A stretch of DNA of 64,000 bases from Pseudomonas costantinii (GTDB lineage: Bacteria; Pseudomonadota; Gammaproteobacteria; Pseudomonadales; Pseudomonadaceae): the NCBI RefSeq assembly GCF_001870435.1, contig NZ_MDDR01000007.1, forward strand, positions 248,001 through 312,000, given 5' to 3'. Position numbers and translations under genes: made by a program. Numbering within the stretch: the stretch's first letter is position 1; each line of letters begins with the position of its first letter. Shown here one piece after another: positions 8,999-17,678 of this stretch. The notes under the pieces are model-generated. The model saw only the letters and a program-made list of their open reading frames with translations. It was not told the DNA's origin and did no database searches.

Positions 8999-9523
8999 CT
9001 ACAGGCTGGCGACCAGCGTTTGCTGATCGTCATTGAACTGGACGATGGCGGTGGCCACCGTGATTGGGGTGATGGTCGAAAAGTCATAGCGCCTGCAGGT
9101 GCGGCCGTACTGCTGGATTAGCACGCGCAGCAACTCGGGGTTTTGCGACAGTTGAGAGTCGGAGAAACGCAGCAGCACTACGTCCCAGTCGCGACCGGCC
9201 TGGCGCTCCTCGATCTCGACATAACCGACGCCCAGGCGCTCCAGGATGCGTTTCATCCCCGCAGTGCTGCCGGCGTCGACGGCGTTGATAAAGGCGTACT
9301 TGACTCGCAGGCGGTACAAGGTCTCGGGCTCACCCTTGAAGCGGGTGATGTCGCGCTGCCAGGCCAGCAGGTCCAGCACGGTGATATGGCAGGTGTCGGC
9401 GTCCATCTGCAGCAGCGGCCAGCGCAACCAGCCTTCGACCTTTTCCCACCAAGACTGGGACGCCGCCTTGAGCTTGGCCAGCTCGGTCCCATCGAGCCAA
9501 AACGGCAAATCGATCTTAATCAT
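8999..9523 (-). CDS. Phage tail protein I-like (baseplate wedge)
   Basis: The 174-aa frame uses ATG 9523, which follows GGAGG at 9 nt; a TTG three codons upstream is the alternative. The pattern of tryptophans ([10 protein letters not shown]) and the K-Y-A-F-I-N-A segment fit P2 gpI-like proteins, which sit in the baseplate wedge next to gpJ. It overlaps the end of the J gene. Confidence 0.65.
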   Translation of the reverse strand: MIKIDLPFWLDGTELAKLKAASQSWWEKVEGWLRWPLLQMDADTCHITVLDLLAWQRDITRFKGEPETLYRLRVKYAFINAVDAGSTAGMKRILERLGVGYVEIEERQAGRDWDVVLLRFSDSQLSQNPELLRVLIQQYGRTCRRYDFSTITPITVATAIVQFNDDQQTLVASL

Positions 9524-10691
9524 GGAGCACAACCTCCAAGCTCTGGATCCGCGGGATGTTCAGCTCGCTGATGATGTCGGCGGTAGCAAAGCGCAGTGAC
9601 TCAATGCCGGCGAACTGCTGGTGAAGCTCTTCACCGAGGCGGCTAAAGGAGAAACGCGACTGGGGATAGGTCAGCGTCGGTTGGAAGTCCGTAGCGGTGC
9701 TGTCGCGGAATGCAGCACGCACAAACAGCGCGGCGTTGCCTTTGAGGGTTTCGCGCTGTTCGGTGGTCAGGGTCGAACGAGGCCAGATCTCCAACTTCAC
9801 GGTGTGTTGGGTTTCAGGCATGACCATCACCAACAGGTCATCGCCATGGCCATGGTTGCCCTGGTCGCGGATATGCGCGTTGATTTGAGCCAGGTACGTC
9901 GCCGCTGGCACGTCCGCGTCAAACAGGACAAAGGCGTTTGCACTGCCCGGACCACGTGGCGCGCCATGCTGGAAGTACACGCCATCCGGGCGCACGCCCG
10001 GGAAGGCCGAAATCATGGCGCGGTACACCGCATCGGTGTGCCACTGGTTGACCGCTGAAAACTGGTTGCGCGTGCGCAAACGCAGCTCATCGTTGGGCTC
10101 CGTATCTGCACCTGGTGTGGTCAACCAGCCGTCGGTGTTCACCACCTGGGCAATGCCCGACACCGGGACGGGCAAGATCGCGTAATAACCCGGGGCCAGG
10201 TTGAAACCGGCGCCGGTGTCGACCGCCTCGACCGGGATCTGCAGCTGCATCAGCCCATCGGCGAAGATACCCACCGCCGTGGTCACCACCTGGTAGATAT
10301 GGCCGTTGATTGATGCGGACTGCACCAGCGTTCCGGCCGGTACTTCCATGGCGCCGCCGGCGGCTTCGCGGGTGAACAGCAAAAAGCCCTTGGCCTTGGT
10401 CGCGCCCTTTCGCTCGACGTTGACGGCCCAGGCCAGCATATCGAGCCAGGCGTCTACGGCGGTCTTGACGAAAAAGTTAGGCAGCACCGTGGCCACGAAA
10501 AATTCCAGGATCCACAGCACCGGCTTGGTCACCAGGGCGCGCACCACGCGCCAGAACGGCGAATAGGCGCTGGTGTTGCTCAATTTGCTGCCCTGGACGG
10601 CCACCTCTTTTTCCCACGCCTGCAGGAGCCCCGCCTCGGTCGTGGGAATGCCGGCGTCGGCCAGCGCCTGCTTGAAATCTACGTCGCTCAC
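9516..10691 (-). CDS. Baseplate J-like protein
   Basis: This 391-aa protein has the baseplate J architecture: an N-terminal helical region, then the conserved central segment (R-K-G-A-T-K-A-K-G and a V-P-A-G-T-L-V motif), then a domain with a R-L-R-T-R-N-Q-F helix. In contractile phages gpJ forms the baseplate wedge that links sheath contraction to the hub. Start and stop overlap both neighbours by a few bases. Confidence 0.85.
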   Translation of the reverse strand: MSDVDFKQALADAGIPTTEAGLLQAWEKEVAVQGSKLSNTSAYSPFWRVVRALVTKPVLWILEFFVATVLPNFFVKTAVDAWLDMLAWAVNVERKGATKAKGFLLFTREAAGGAMEVPAGTLVQSASINGHIYQVVTTAVGIFADGLMQLQIPVEAVDTGAGFNLAPGYYAILPVPVSGIAQVVNTDGWLTTPGADTEPNDELRLRTRNQFSAVNQWHTDAVYRAMISAFPGVRPDGVYFQHGAPRGPGSANAFVLFDADVPAATYLAQINAHIRDQGNHGHGDDLLVMVMPETQHTVKLEIWPRSTLTTEQRETLKGNAALFVRAAFRDSTATDFQPTLTYPQSRFSFSRLGEELHQQFAGIESLRFATADIISELNIPRIQSLEVVLHD

Positions 10692-11005
10692 AAATCCACC
10701 TCAATATCGCCGAATTTCAGGGTTGTCGCCGTGACCAGGTACTGGCCTGGCTGCAGCAGGGTGATCTGCGCCGTGCCCGGTACCAGGCGCTCGTCGGCCT
10801 CCACCAGCAGTTCCAGTTGTTGGATACAGTCACGTTGCTTGAGCCGGTCGCGCTCGGCCACCAGGGTAACCAGCAGGCCGCTGTCGCGGATCATGTGGGC
10901 GATGTCCTGGGCGATGCTGGCCCGGTCATCGATCAGCAGCGGCTGACGCGACGGGTCCAGCACCAGGTCGTTGCCGACAATCAGAAGATCGATGTACTCG
11001 CTCAT
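10688..11005 (-). CDS. DUF2590-type phage protein (gpW-like)
   Basis: This 105-aa protein between tape measure and gpJ has the features of DUF2590/gp25-type baseplate proteins: the N-terminal Y-I-D-L-L-I-V-G-N-D-L, then S-I-A-Q-D-I-A-H-M-I. Such small wedge proteins nucleate sheath assembly. The presence of this gene type supports the HP1/K139 affinity. Confidence 0.7.
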   Translation of the reverse strand: MSEYIDLLIVGNDLVLDPSRQPLLIDDRASIAQDIAHMIRDSGLLVTLVAERDRLKQRDCIQQLELLVEADERLVPGTAQITLLQPGQYLVTATTLKFGDIEVDL

Positions 11006-12987
11006 CCGCCCACCGACATGGCGACCATGTTTTCCATCTCCAGCGAGGTCATAGGCTTGCTGTTGTGGATCTCGACTTTCTCCACGTGCATGCCCCTGTT
11101 CTGGCTGCTGTTGTTGTTCTGGATGCTGGTCAGCAGCCCGCCCTGGGGCACGGCGTTGGGCCGCGCCGGCGACAGGTTTGGAATGGCCGCGTTGATGGTC
11201 TGTTGGGCCCGCTGCGCTGCTGCAGCGCTGTCCAGGGTGTTGACGCCGATGTCAGTACCGGGCACCCCGGGCATGGCGCCGAAGCGGGTTTCAATGTCGA
11301 CGCCGGGGATCTTGTTCAGCATCTCGATCAGGCCGTTGATTGCCGTGTGAAAGATCGCGACGATGCCGTCCCAAGCGGCCTTGGCCATTCCGGCCCAGCC
11401 GCCCATCGAGGCAAACCAGTCCGACAGCGCGGTGAGCTGGTCGCTGACCCACTTGAACGCCTCGCTGTTCATCAGCGCGGCCGTCCACTCGTCCCAGTAA
11501 ACGACTGCAGCAATCACCGCCGCGACCAGGGCCAGCACACCGATGACGATCCAGGCGACCGGGTTGGCCAACAGCGCCGCGTTGACCAGCCAGATCGCGC
11601 CCTGCCACATGAGCATCACACCGCGAACCACACTTAGGGCGGCCGTCAGGCCATACACCACGGTGATATAGGTCAGCATGATCAGCCTCTGCAGCACGAA
11701 CACCGCAGCGGTGCGCAGGCTCATCAACTGCACCACCTTCCACACGGTGACCATGGCCAGCCAGACCATGCGGCCGGCGCCGACGGCAAAGGTCAGTAAG
11801 GACATAGCCGCAATCAACGCCAGGATCGATAGCGTCACGATGCCGATCACCCGGGTGATGTTGGGGAACATCTGGGTCCAGCGGGTCATGGTGCCCGCGA
11901 TGCCGGATAGCTTGGCCATCAGCGGGGTCAGGATCGGGATCAGAGCCTGGCCAAAGGCAATTCGCAGCGCCTCGACCGCTGCCGCGAACTGTTGCCACGG
12001 GTCGACCATGGCCATGGCCATGTTCTGTGCGTCCTCCAGGCCGCGCACCTTGCCCAGCTTGTCCATGCCGTTGCGCAGGCGGTCGGTGTCCTTGGCCAGG
12101 GAGCCGATCACCTGGGCGCCCTCCCCGCCAAAGGCGTCCATCAGCTTGGCGCTGGCCGACGCGCTGGTCAGGTCGCCCAGCTTGCCCTGCAGCTTGTCCA
12201 TGATCTGCAGCATGGGCAGCGCTTTGCCGTTGGAGTCGGTGAACTTCAGGCCCATTTTTTCCGAGGCGGCGCCCAGGTTTTCAAAGAACGCCTTGTAGCG
12301 CCCGCCGGCGTCGCCGCCTTCCATGGTGCTGCTCAGCGAGCCAATCACCGCGAACTGTTCAGCGATATCGACGCCGGCAGCGGTGGCGATCGAGCCCACT
12401 TCCTTAAAAGCGTCCTTGAGCTGGGCGCCGTCTGTGCGGAACAGCTGCACCGCCAGGGCGGTTTGCCCGCCGAGCTTTTCAACCCATTCGCCCTTGCCCA
12501 TGGCGTCAGCCTGGCCTTTGAACAGGTTGTACATGGTGCCCACGTAGGCGCCCATGGTCTCGGCGTCGGATTTGGTGGCCTTGGCCAACAGGTTGCTGGT
12601 GTTGGTGAAGGTGGCCAACTGGCTGCCGGTCAGGCCCTTAATGGCGCCCTCAATGCTGTAGGCCGACGCGACAAAATCCCGGGCGTTCTCGCCATAGTTC
12701 ACCGAGAAATCCAGGGCCTTCTGATTCAAAGCCGTCAGCGCATCTTCGGCCACACCCAGGGATTTGACCTCGCCCAGGGCGCGGTTCATCTCCAGCGCTG
12801 GCTGCAGTGATTCGTTGATGCCGACAAAAGCGCCCGTCACACCGGCCAGGCCCATGCCCATGGTCTTGATGTTCTTTTCGCTTTGCTCGGTCAGCTCGGA
12901 AAAGCCCATCTTCACCTTGCCCAGGGGCGCGGTGACCTTGTCGGTCAGGGCCAGGATGAAGTCCAGGCGGGCGCTACGATCGGCCAT
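11002..12987 (-). CDS. Tail tape measure protein
   Basis: 661 aa. The N-terminal 350 residues are helical and resemble the TP901-type tape measure core (G-A-F-V-G-I, S-A-Y-S-I-E-G-A). Residues about 370-500 hold several long hydrophobic segments (L-S-I-L-A-L-I-A-A-M and W-I-V-I-G-V-L-A-L-V-A-A-V), as in other tape measures that act at the inner membrane during DNA entry. The length predicts a tail of about 100 nm by the usual 0.15 nm per residue. It follows the frameshifting chaperone gene, the normal order. Confidence 0.9.
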   Translation of the reverse strand: MADRSARLDFILALTDKVTAPLGKVKMGFSELTEQSEKNIKTMGMGLAGVTGAFVGINESLQPALEMNRALGEVKSLGVAEDALTALNQKALDFSVNYGENARDFVASAYSIEGAIKGLTGSQLATFTNTSNLLAKATKSDAETMGAYVGTMYNLFKGQADAMGKGEWVEKLGGQTALAVQLFRTDGAQLKDAFKEVGSIATAAGVDIAEQFAVIGSLSSTMEGGDAGGRYKAFFENLGAASEKMGLKFTDSNGKALPMLQIMDKLQGKLGDLTSASASAKLMDAFGGEGAQVIGSLAKDTDRLRNGMDKLGKVRGLEDAQNMAMAMVDPWQQFAAAVEALRIAFGQALIPILTPLMAKLSGIAGTMTRWTQMFPNITRVIGIVTLSILALIAAMSLLTFAVGAGRMVWLAMVTVWKVVQLMSLRTAAVFVLQRLIMLTYITVVYGLTAALSVVRGVMLMWQGAIWLVNAALLANPVAWIVIGVLALVAAVIAAVVYWDEWTAALMNSEAFKWVSDQLTALSDWFASMGGWAGMAKAAWDGIVAIFHTAINGLIEMLNKIPGVDIETRFGAMPGVPGTDIGVNTLDSAAAAQRAQQTINAAIPNLSPARPNAVPQGGLLTSIQNNNSSQNRGMHVEKVEIHNSKPMTSLEMENMVAMSVGG

Positions 12988-12994
12988 GTGGTTC

Positions 12995-13446
12995 CTATCC
13001 GTTCAACGCACGGGCAATGCCGCTTGCCACGGCAAATTCCATGCGTTTCCAGTGTTCGTCTTCCAGCCACTTGGCCGTGCCCATGTTCTCGATGCTGGGC
13101 TCGGCACCAGGTAGCCAACGGTTGGTCAGGGCCAGCAACTGGCCCAGGCCGTCCTCGGTCAGGCGGTCAGCGTGCTCAAGGGCTTTTTTACGATGATCTC
13201 GACGTCAGGCGCGTACTCCTCGAGGAGCGCACCGGCCACCTGCATGGTCATCACCGGGTTGGCCAGCAGCTCGCGCAGACCGGCCTTTTCAGCCGGCAGC
13301 ACGGTGCTGCTCAGCAGGTTGAAAGACGGTGCGACCTTGTTGTTTGCGGTCATGGCGTTGAAGTACTTGGTCACGTCCTGGGGCGTCAGGGTGAAGGTGA
13401 ATTCCTTGGTGCCGATTTCCAGGGTGATTTCGCGGGCTTGGGTCAT
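12995..13446 (-). CDS. Tail assembly chaperone, frameshifted long form (E-E' fusion)
   Basis: Reading A AAA AAG at 13189-13183 with a -1 slip joins the 95-aa chaperone to a second frame that stays open to a TAG at 12997-12995. The product is about 150 aa with the new part beginning ALEHADRL and ending ARALNG. The extension is rich in W, E and K and shows no sign of chance frame. Paired short and long chaperones between tube and tape measure are nearly universal in P2- and lambda-type tails, where the long form binds the tape measure. The slip itself is inference from sequence. Confidence 0.75.
13159..13446 (-). CDS. Tail assembly chaperone, short form (gpE-like), 95 aa
   Basis: The zero-frame product ends in V-K-K-P-L-S-T-L-T-A just after the slippery site. 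It carries the features of phage tail assembly chaperones: beta-rich start (E-I-G-T-K-E-F-T-F) and a helical end. It would bind and solubilise the tape measure before tube polymerisation. The frameshifted form is listed separately. Confidence 0.8.
   Translation of the reverse strand: MTQAREITLEIGTKEFTFTLTPQDVTKYFNAMTANNKVAPSFNLLSSTVLPAEKAGLRELLANPVMTMQVAGALLEEYAPDVEIIVKKPLSTLTA
13183..13189 (-). promoter_or_regulatory. -1 frameshift site A AAA AAG
   Basis: In the zero frame the gene reads gtA AAA AAG, the same heptamer used by E. coli dnaX. It lies a dozen codons before the zero-frame stop, and the -1 frame after it stays open for over 60 codons up to the tape measure gene. Confidence 0.75.
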
Positions 13447-13488
13447 GTTCGTATCCGTTGTAGTTTTGGGTTTAAAGGGCGTTTCGGG

Positions 13489-13944
13489 TCAGCGCAGGCA
13501 CACCTGGTGCACGTAGTCCTGCAGGCCCAAGATCATTTGCTTACTGAGGGCAAGTTGATCTCTGAGGGTGAAATAATCCGGTCGAGCGTCTGTTGCGAGT
13601 TCGGCGGCGGCTGCATCAGCCACGCCGCCGGCGCTGGCTTTTTCGGTGCCGGCGGCACTGCAGGTGGCGTTGACGTGCAGCCGCTGACGGCGATCGTCAA
13701 CAGAGCGCTGCAGCAGAAGGTTTGAAGCGCGTTCATGGTCCAGCTCCAGGGTTCGTCTCAGATCGATCGCGTCACGGTCGGCCAGCATTTCCCCGCTGAT
13801 CCGGGCGGCTTCGCGTAGGCCCGTCACTTCGAACAGGGCGTTGTCACGCTCCTGGCGGGCGGTGTCGCGTTGCCCCTCCAGGATGTCGAAGCCGATAAAT
13901 GCGACCACGCACAGCAGCAGCGGAAACAGGATCTCGCGCAGCAT
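13489..13944 (-). CDS. Rz-like inner-membrane spanin
   Basis: The 151-aa protein starts MLREILFP and has one N-terminal membrane segment (L-L-L-C-V-V-A-F-I-G-F) followed by a long coiled-coil-like periplasmic region (R-Q-E-R-D-N-A). Its ATG overlaps the lysozyme stop as ATGA. Rz proteins pair with the outer-membrane lipoprotein Rz1, encoded inside this gene in another frame, to fuse inner and outer membranes at the end of lysis. Confidence 0.85.
   Translation of the reverse strand: MLREILFPLLLCVVAFIGFDILEGQRDTARQERDNALFEVTGLREAARISGEMLADRDAIDLRRTLELDHERASNLLLQRSVDDRRQRLHVNATCSAAGTEKASAGGVADAAAAELATDARPDYFTLRDQLALSKQMILGLQDYVHQVCLR
13533..13736 (-). CDS. Rz1-like outer-membrane spanin lipoprotein, nested
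   Basis: 67 aa, encoded entirely within the Rz gene in a different frame. A hydrophobic signal ends in the lipobox V-S-G-C at about residue 20, and the mature part is proline-rich (P-P-A-V-P-P-A-P), exactly the Rz1 pattern. Nested Rz/Rz1 pairs are characteristic of lambda and P2. Confidence 0.85.
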   Translation of the reverse strand: MNALQTFCCSALLTIAVSGCTSTPPAVPPAPKKPAPAAWLMQPPPNSQQTLDRIISPSEINLPSVSK

Positions 13945-14477
13945 CACAAGCCCTCCGCGCACATGGCCGCTTCGGCGCGCCGGCGAGCGTGCAGCCCCGG
14001 AACAAAGCGCTTGCGGCCCTGTGCGTCGGTGACGGACGACCACACCGGGCTCTTGCCATCGGGTCCCCAGGCGAGTGCCTTACAGCCTTCTGCGATCTTG
14101 CCGGCATTGATCAAGCCCACGGCGCGACTGGCGCAGGTGCTGGGCGTACCGAAGTTGTGGCCATGGCTGCTCAGGGCGTCGAAGGTCTTCTGCCCGATCG
14201 CCTGATTGGTCAGGCAGTCAGCTAGGGCCAGTTGGCCTTTCTCGACCACCAACTGCTCTACCTCAGCGCAGCGCGCCGGCGACCAGTAGTCACCCACAAT
14301 CAGCGGGTACGGACTGGTGTAACGGGTGATGCCCTTGCACACGGTCGGCAGGCCACGGGCCAACTTGTCCGCGTACACGGTGTTCTGGCCGTTACCTTCC
14401 CAAGTGCCCAAGAACACGACCAATGCGGAGCTGCAGAGCGTGATGCCACCGGCGGCGATCTTGCCGCGCAGGCTCAT
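13944..14477 (-). CDS. Phage lysozyme (GH24-type endolysin) with signal-anchor
   Basis: 177 aa. The N-terminal hydrophobic segment (L-C-S-S-A-L-V-V-F-L-G) suggests a signal-arrest-release anchor as in R21-type endolysins. The catalytic glutamate is in W-E-G-N, followed by Y-A-D and P-T-V-C residues that would complete a GH24 Glu-Asp-Thr triad, with spacing slightly longer than in T4 lysozyme. It would hydrolyse the MurNAc-GlcNAc bonds of peptidoglycan. Six cysteines in the mature region may give disulfide control. Confidence 0.8.
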   Translation of the reverse strand: MSLRGKIAAGGITLCSSALVVFLGTWEGNGQNTVYADKLARGLPTVCKGITRYTSPYPLIVGDYWSPARCAEVEQLVVEKGQLALADCLTNQAIGQKTFDALSSHGHNFGTPSTCASRAVGLINAGKIAEGCKALAWGPDGKSPVWSSVTDAQGRKRFVPGLHARRRAEAAMCAEGL

Positions 14478-14770
14478 GGGAACAGGATCCGCAACAGCGC
14501 CGGCCCGACCATCTGCGCGACCACACCCAGCACGGTCAGTACCGCCAACATGCGGGTGACCTTGGTGCCGATGTCGGACACGGTGGCCGTCAGCTCGCGC
14601 TGGCCATCGTTCAAATCCGAGAGCTGTACCGCCATGTGTTCGAATTCGCCTTCCAACCGGGTGACACGGGTCGGCACGGTTTCGTGGCGTTCCTCCAGGT
14701 CGCTGACGCGGTGTTCAAGCACAGCGTAGCGGCTTTCCAGGGTGCCTTTGGGCTTGGCGCGTGCGGTCAT
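14474..14770 (-). CDS. Holin-like membrane protein, 98 aa
   Basis: A charged helical N-terminal 70 residues resembling a coiled coil is followed by one C-terminal membrane segment (M-L-A-V-L-T-V-L-G-V-V-A) near residues 75-95. It lies directly before the endolysin, overlapping it by 4 bases, which is the holin position. This single-segment topology fits haemolysin XhlA/holin-like accessory proteins; a true pinhole holin is possible. Confidence 0.6.
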   Translation of the reverse strand: MTARAKPKGTLESRYAVLEHRVSDLEERHETVPTRVTRLEGEFEHMAVQLSDLNDGQRELTATVSDIGTKVTRMLAVLTVLGVVAQMVGPALLRILFP

Positions 14771-14979
14771 CGGCGCTGTCCTTTCTCAAAAACGGATTGG
14801 CACGGGACGCAACGGGTAATGCCTTCCAACGCTCGGCGCGCTGCAGGTATTTCGTAGTCGCAGTCCATGCAGTCGATCAGGCTGGGCCCCGAAGGGCGTG
14901 CCCGGGCGAGCTGGGCCTGAATCGACCGTTCGCGCTCCAACTCCTCGATCTTCTTTGCGTCGTCGAGCCAATCGCCCAT
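14767..14979 (-). CDS. TraR/DksA-type C4 zinc-finger protein
   Basis: 70 aa. The helical N-terminus is followed by C-M-D-C and C-V-P-C pairs spaced as in DksA/TraR zinc fingers. Phage members bind in the RNA polymerase secondary channel and modulate transcription. Having this gene between tube and lysis genes is typical of HP1-like phages. ATGA overlap with the tube gene. Confidence 0.85.
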   Translation of the reverse strand: MGDWLDDAKKIEELERERSIQAQLARARPSGPSLIDCMDCDYEIPAARRALEGITRCVPCQSVFEKGQRR

Positions 14980-15428
14980 CAGCGCAGCCCCTCGATCTCG
15001 GCAGCAGCCAGGTAAGGCACGCCGTTGACGCGAATAAAGTCCGGGCTGGTGACGTCAAAAGGCACCTTGTGCTTGGACTTCTCGCCGCCCTTAGGATCGA
15101 CGCTCAGCAGGCTGGACACCTTCAACTTGCAGCCGAAGGCCTCGATGCGCAGCTCTTCATCGCCGGCCTTGGCAAAGAACACCGAGTCGAACGGCTCCAA
15201 CTGGCGGAAGCTGCCGGCACTGCGGGCGGCTTCGATCAGTAGGTTGAAGTTGCTGGTGTCGAATTCGAATTCACCGCTGCACGACACATCACCGTCGACG
15301 TGCCCGTTGGGCACACCCCGGGATTGCGCCACGGCGGTGTTATCGGTGATATCCAGGGTGCAGCTTTCAACGTGGATCTGCAGATCGCCCAGGTTGATGT
15401 CGAAGTTTTTACCGCCAATACGGGACAT
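14979..15428 (-). CDS. Tail tube protein (DUF2597-type)
   Basis: The 149-aa protein begins SRIGGKNFDINLGDL, a pattern of HP1/K139-type tube proteins rather than P2 FII. It is beta-rich throughout and polymerises as hexameric rings inside the sheath. It follows the sheath gene with a 6-base gap. Confidence 0.8.
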   Translation of the reverse strand: MSRIGGKNFDINLGDLQIHVESCTLDITDNTAVAQSRGVPNGHVDGDVSCSGEFEFDTSNFNLLIEAARSAGSFRQLEPFDSVFFAKAGDEELRIEAFGCKLKVSSLLSVDPKGGEKSKHKVPFDVTSPDFIRVNGVPYLAAAEIEGLR

Positions 15429-15434
15429 ACGGGA

Positions 15435-16550
15435 TTACTCCGAATCATCGTTGGAAAGGTCCAGGGCGATGTTCGCCGTGAGGTCTTTCGGGCAATTGAG
15501 GGGCTTGATCTTGATGTACACCTCCACCTTGGTTTTGGTGTGCCAGACCAGCTGGATATCGCCGTCCTTGGGGGACTCGATCTCGCCCGGGAACACCTGG
15601 CCGGCGAAGGTCGTGGACTTGGCCATCACGCGCAGCGGCTTCATAAAAGCGCTGATTGCGGCCGCCATGCTGTTGGCCGTGTTGTTCAAACGCCGATCGG
15701 CAACGCGCAGGATCAGCAGCGGACGCACTTGGCGAGCGGCCTTGTCGGCCAAACGCAGATACTCGACCACCTGGAAGTCACTCGCCGGCGCATCGAGCAT
15801 GTTGCCGTCGCCCCAGAACACGCCCGGGTAGTCGGGGTAGGTTTGCGAGACTGAGAAACGCGCCTTGTCGAGTTCCGCCCGGATCGCGGATGGCAGGGGC
15901 ACGCCGTCTTTGTCGCTGGGCACTTTGCCCAGGGCCAACACCGGGCCACTGGCCACACGCATAGGGCTGTCGGCAATGCTCACGGCCGCGTTGGCCAAAC
16001 GCCCGCCCAGCACGCCCAGGTCATTACCGTGCAACTGCGGCACGACTAGGACACGCGGTGCTGCCAAGTCGTGGGTGATTTTCTTTTGCTCGACCAGGTA
16101 GTCCGCCCAAGTCTGCTCTGCAGAGATGCCGGCGGTGCTGGCCATCACGAACATACGGCGACCGTAGGTGTTGCTGACAGCGATCGCGGCGTCATGCATG
16201 GCCGACAGTTCCGCTGCAGCGGTCACCGGCGCGGTGACCACCACGGCCTCCACAGAAAAGCCCTGCTGCTGGGCCTTTTCCAGGGCAACCCGCCAGTCGC
16301 CATCGGCAGCGATCGGTGCAGCCAGACAGGCCCAGCGGTCGCCGCCATTGGCCTTAGCTGCCGCGACCTGGGTTTTCAGGTCGCTGATGGGCTGGCCCAG
16401 TACCACGTCCAGGTCGCTATCGGTGTTCAGCGCGATCAGGCTGTCGACGCTCTTCGCGCCGGGGCCGATAAACAGGAAATAGCGTTCGATCTCGGTCACG
16501 GCACCCTGGCCGAGGTTGAGATTGTTAACGCTGACGTTGCCAAGTGCCAT
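15435..16550 (-). CDS. Tail sheath protein (DUF2586-type)
   Basis: 371 aa, shorter than P2 FI (about 396 aa). The N-terminus (A-L-G-N-V-S-V-N-N-L-N-L-G) and the central nucleotide-like fold segments are those of HP1-like sheath proteins. The C-terminus ends in a beta-rich polymerisation domain (K-V-E-V-Y-I-K-I-K). It contracts to drive the tube through the cell envelope. Confidence 0.85.
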   Translation of the reverse strand: MALGNVSVNNLNLGQGAVTEIERYFLFIGPGAKSVDSLIALNTDSDLDVVLGQPISDLKTQVAAAKANGGDRWACLAAPIAADGDWRVALEKAQQQGFSVEAVVVTAPVTAAAELSAMHDAAIAVSNTYGRRMFVMASTAGISAEQTWADYLVEQKKITHDLAAPRVLVVPQLHGNDLGVLGGRLANAAVSIADSPMRVASGPVLALGKVPSDKDGVPLPSAIRAELDKARFSVSQTYPDYPGVFWGDGNMLDAPASDFQVVEYLRLADKAARQVRPLLILRVADRRLNNTANSMAAAISAFMKPLRVMAKSTTFAGQVFPGEIESPKDGDIQLVWHTKTKVEVYIKIKPLNCPKDLTANIALDLSNDDSE

Positions 16551-16561
16551 GCAGTGCCTCG

Positions 16562-17242
16562 TTATTTGCGGGAGTTGAGGATTTGTTCCAGCACCTGGTT
16601 AACCAGCAGGCTGGTATCGCGGTCGGTGCTGACGCCGAGAAACTGGCGCTTTGGCAGGGTGATTTCCCAGCTTTGCGCACCGGTGCCTTCGGCTTTTTCG
16701 TCGGACAGGATGCGTATCAGCAGGCCCGCCTTGGCGTAGTTCACGTGTTCTTGAATCCATGCCACGGATGGCCGGGACAGGCTTTTCTTGCCCTTCTGGC
16801 GCACCTTGAAACCCAGCCGGCGTAGGCGCTTGGCCTGCTTGTCGGTCGCGGCCAGGCCCTCGGGCACCTTGTTCCAGCGGCGCATCTGCGCGGCGGTACG
16901 GCGCTCGGTCGCGCCATGGTGTTGCTGTGCGGCGACCCAGCCCGTCAGGGCGTTACGCCAGCCCAGGGTTGCGGCGTCCGGGCTCACATTGGTGACCTGG
17001 AGCAACTTGCCCAGGCCGGCTTCCATCTTCTTTTTGCCCTTGCCATCGCCCTTGCGCGCTTCGAAGGCCGAACCGTCCAGGTTGCGCTGCTCGCGGATCC
17101 GCTTACGGCTCATGGTCCGCACGCGCTTGGTAACGTTGTTGAGCAAACGCCGGCGCAGTTGCGGGGGCAGACTCAGCAGGGCCAACTGCTCGCGAACGCC
17201 GAGCTGGCCCCGAACGTCCAATTCAAACGTGTTACGCGCCAC
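16562..17242 (-). CDS. Virion morphogenesis / tail completion S-like
   Basis: The frame begins with a GTG at 17242 (226 aa), near the upstream stop; longer starts would overlap the previous gene more. The protein is strongly basic (R-K-R-I-R-E-Q-R and K-G-K-K-K-M), as in gpS-like virion morphogenesis proteins that complete the head-tail joint. Confidence 0.75.
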   Translation of the reverse strand: MARNTFELDVRGQLGVREQLALLSLPPQLRRRLLNNVTKRVRTMSRKRIREQRNLDGSAFEARKGDGKGKKKMEAGLGKLLQVTNVSPDAATLGWRNALTGWVAAQQHHGATERRTAAQMRRWNKVPEGLAATDKQAKRLRRLGFKVRQKGKKSLSRPSVAWIQEHVNYAKAGLLIRILSDEKAEGTGAQSWEITLPKRQFLGVSTDRDTSLLVNQVLEQILNSRK

Positions 17243-17678
17243 CGCCGCGGACCTCGCCGTGTTCAGCCGTCCACAGGTCAAAGGCGATCAGGCCCCACTT
17301 CTTGCCGAACGCCTCGATCAAGCCGTTGGGGTCTTCGGACAGGTGTTGCGCCTCCACGAACTCCAGGGTCAGTTCCAGATCTGCTTCGTCCGGGGTGATC
17401 TGGTCGACCGCGAACGTCGGCGCCGGCAGGTCGTCGTCCCGATCGGGATCGTTGGATTCCAGCCAGCCGCCCAGAAGCGCCATTAACAACGCCGGGTTGC
17501 CGGCGAATCGCTCAATCACCACCACGGCGCGGTAACGCATATCGCCCATGTGCAAGCCCTGGGTGGTGTCCTTCCAGATAAGATCCAGGTTGACCTGCTC
17601 GGCCCAGCTGTCGATCTGTTCGGGCAGCACCAGGTCGAGGCTGATCAGGTACGAAGTCAGGGCGCGGAGCTTGTTCAT
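17232..17678 (-). CDS. Tail completion R-like protein
   Basis: 148 aa, with the N-terminal K-L-R-A-L-T-S-Y-L motif of P2 gpR and a tryptophan-containing region (D-S-W-A-E-Q). gpR and gpS close the tail at the head-proximal end. Start and stop overlap neighbours by a few bases. Confidence 0.75.
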   Translation of the reverse strand: MNKLRALTSYLISLDLVLPEQIDSWAEQVNLDLIWKDTTQGLHMGDMRYRAVVVIERFAGNPALLMALLGGWLESNDPDRDDDLPAPTFAVDQITPDEADLELTLEFVEAQHLSEDPNGLIEAFGKKWGLIAFDLWTAEHGEVRGGGA

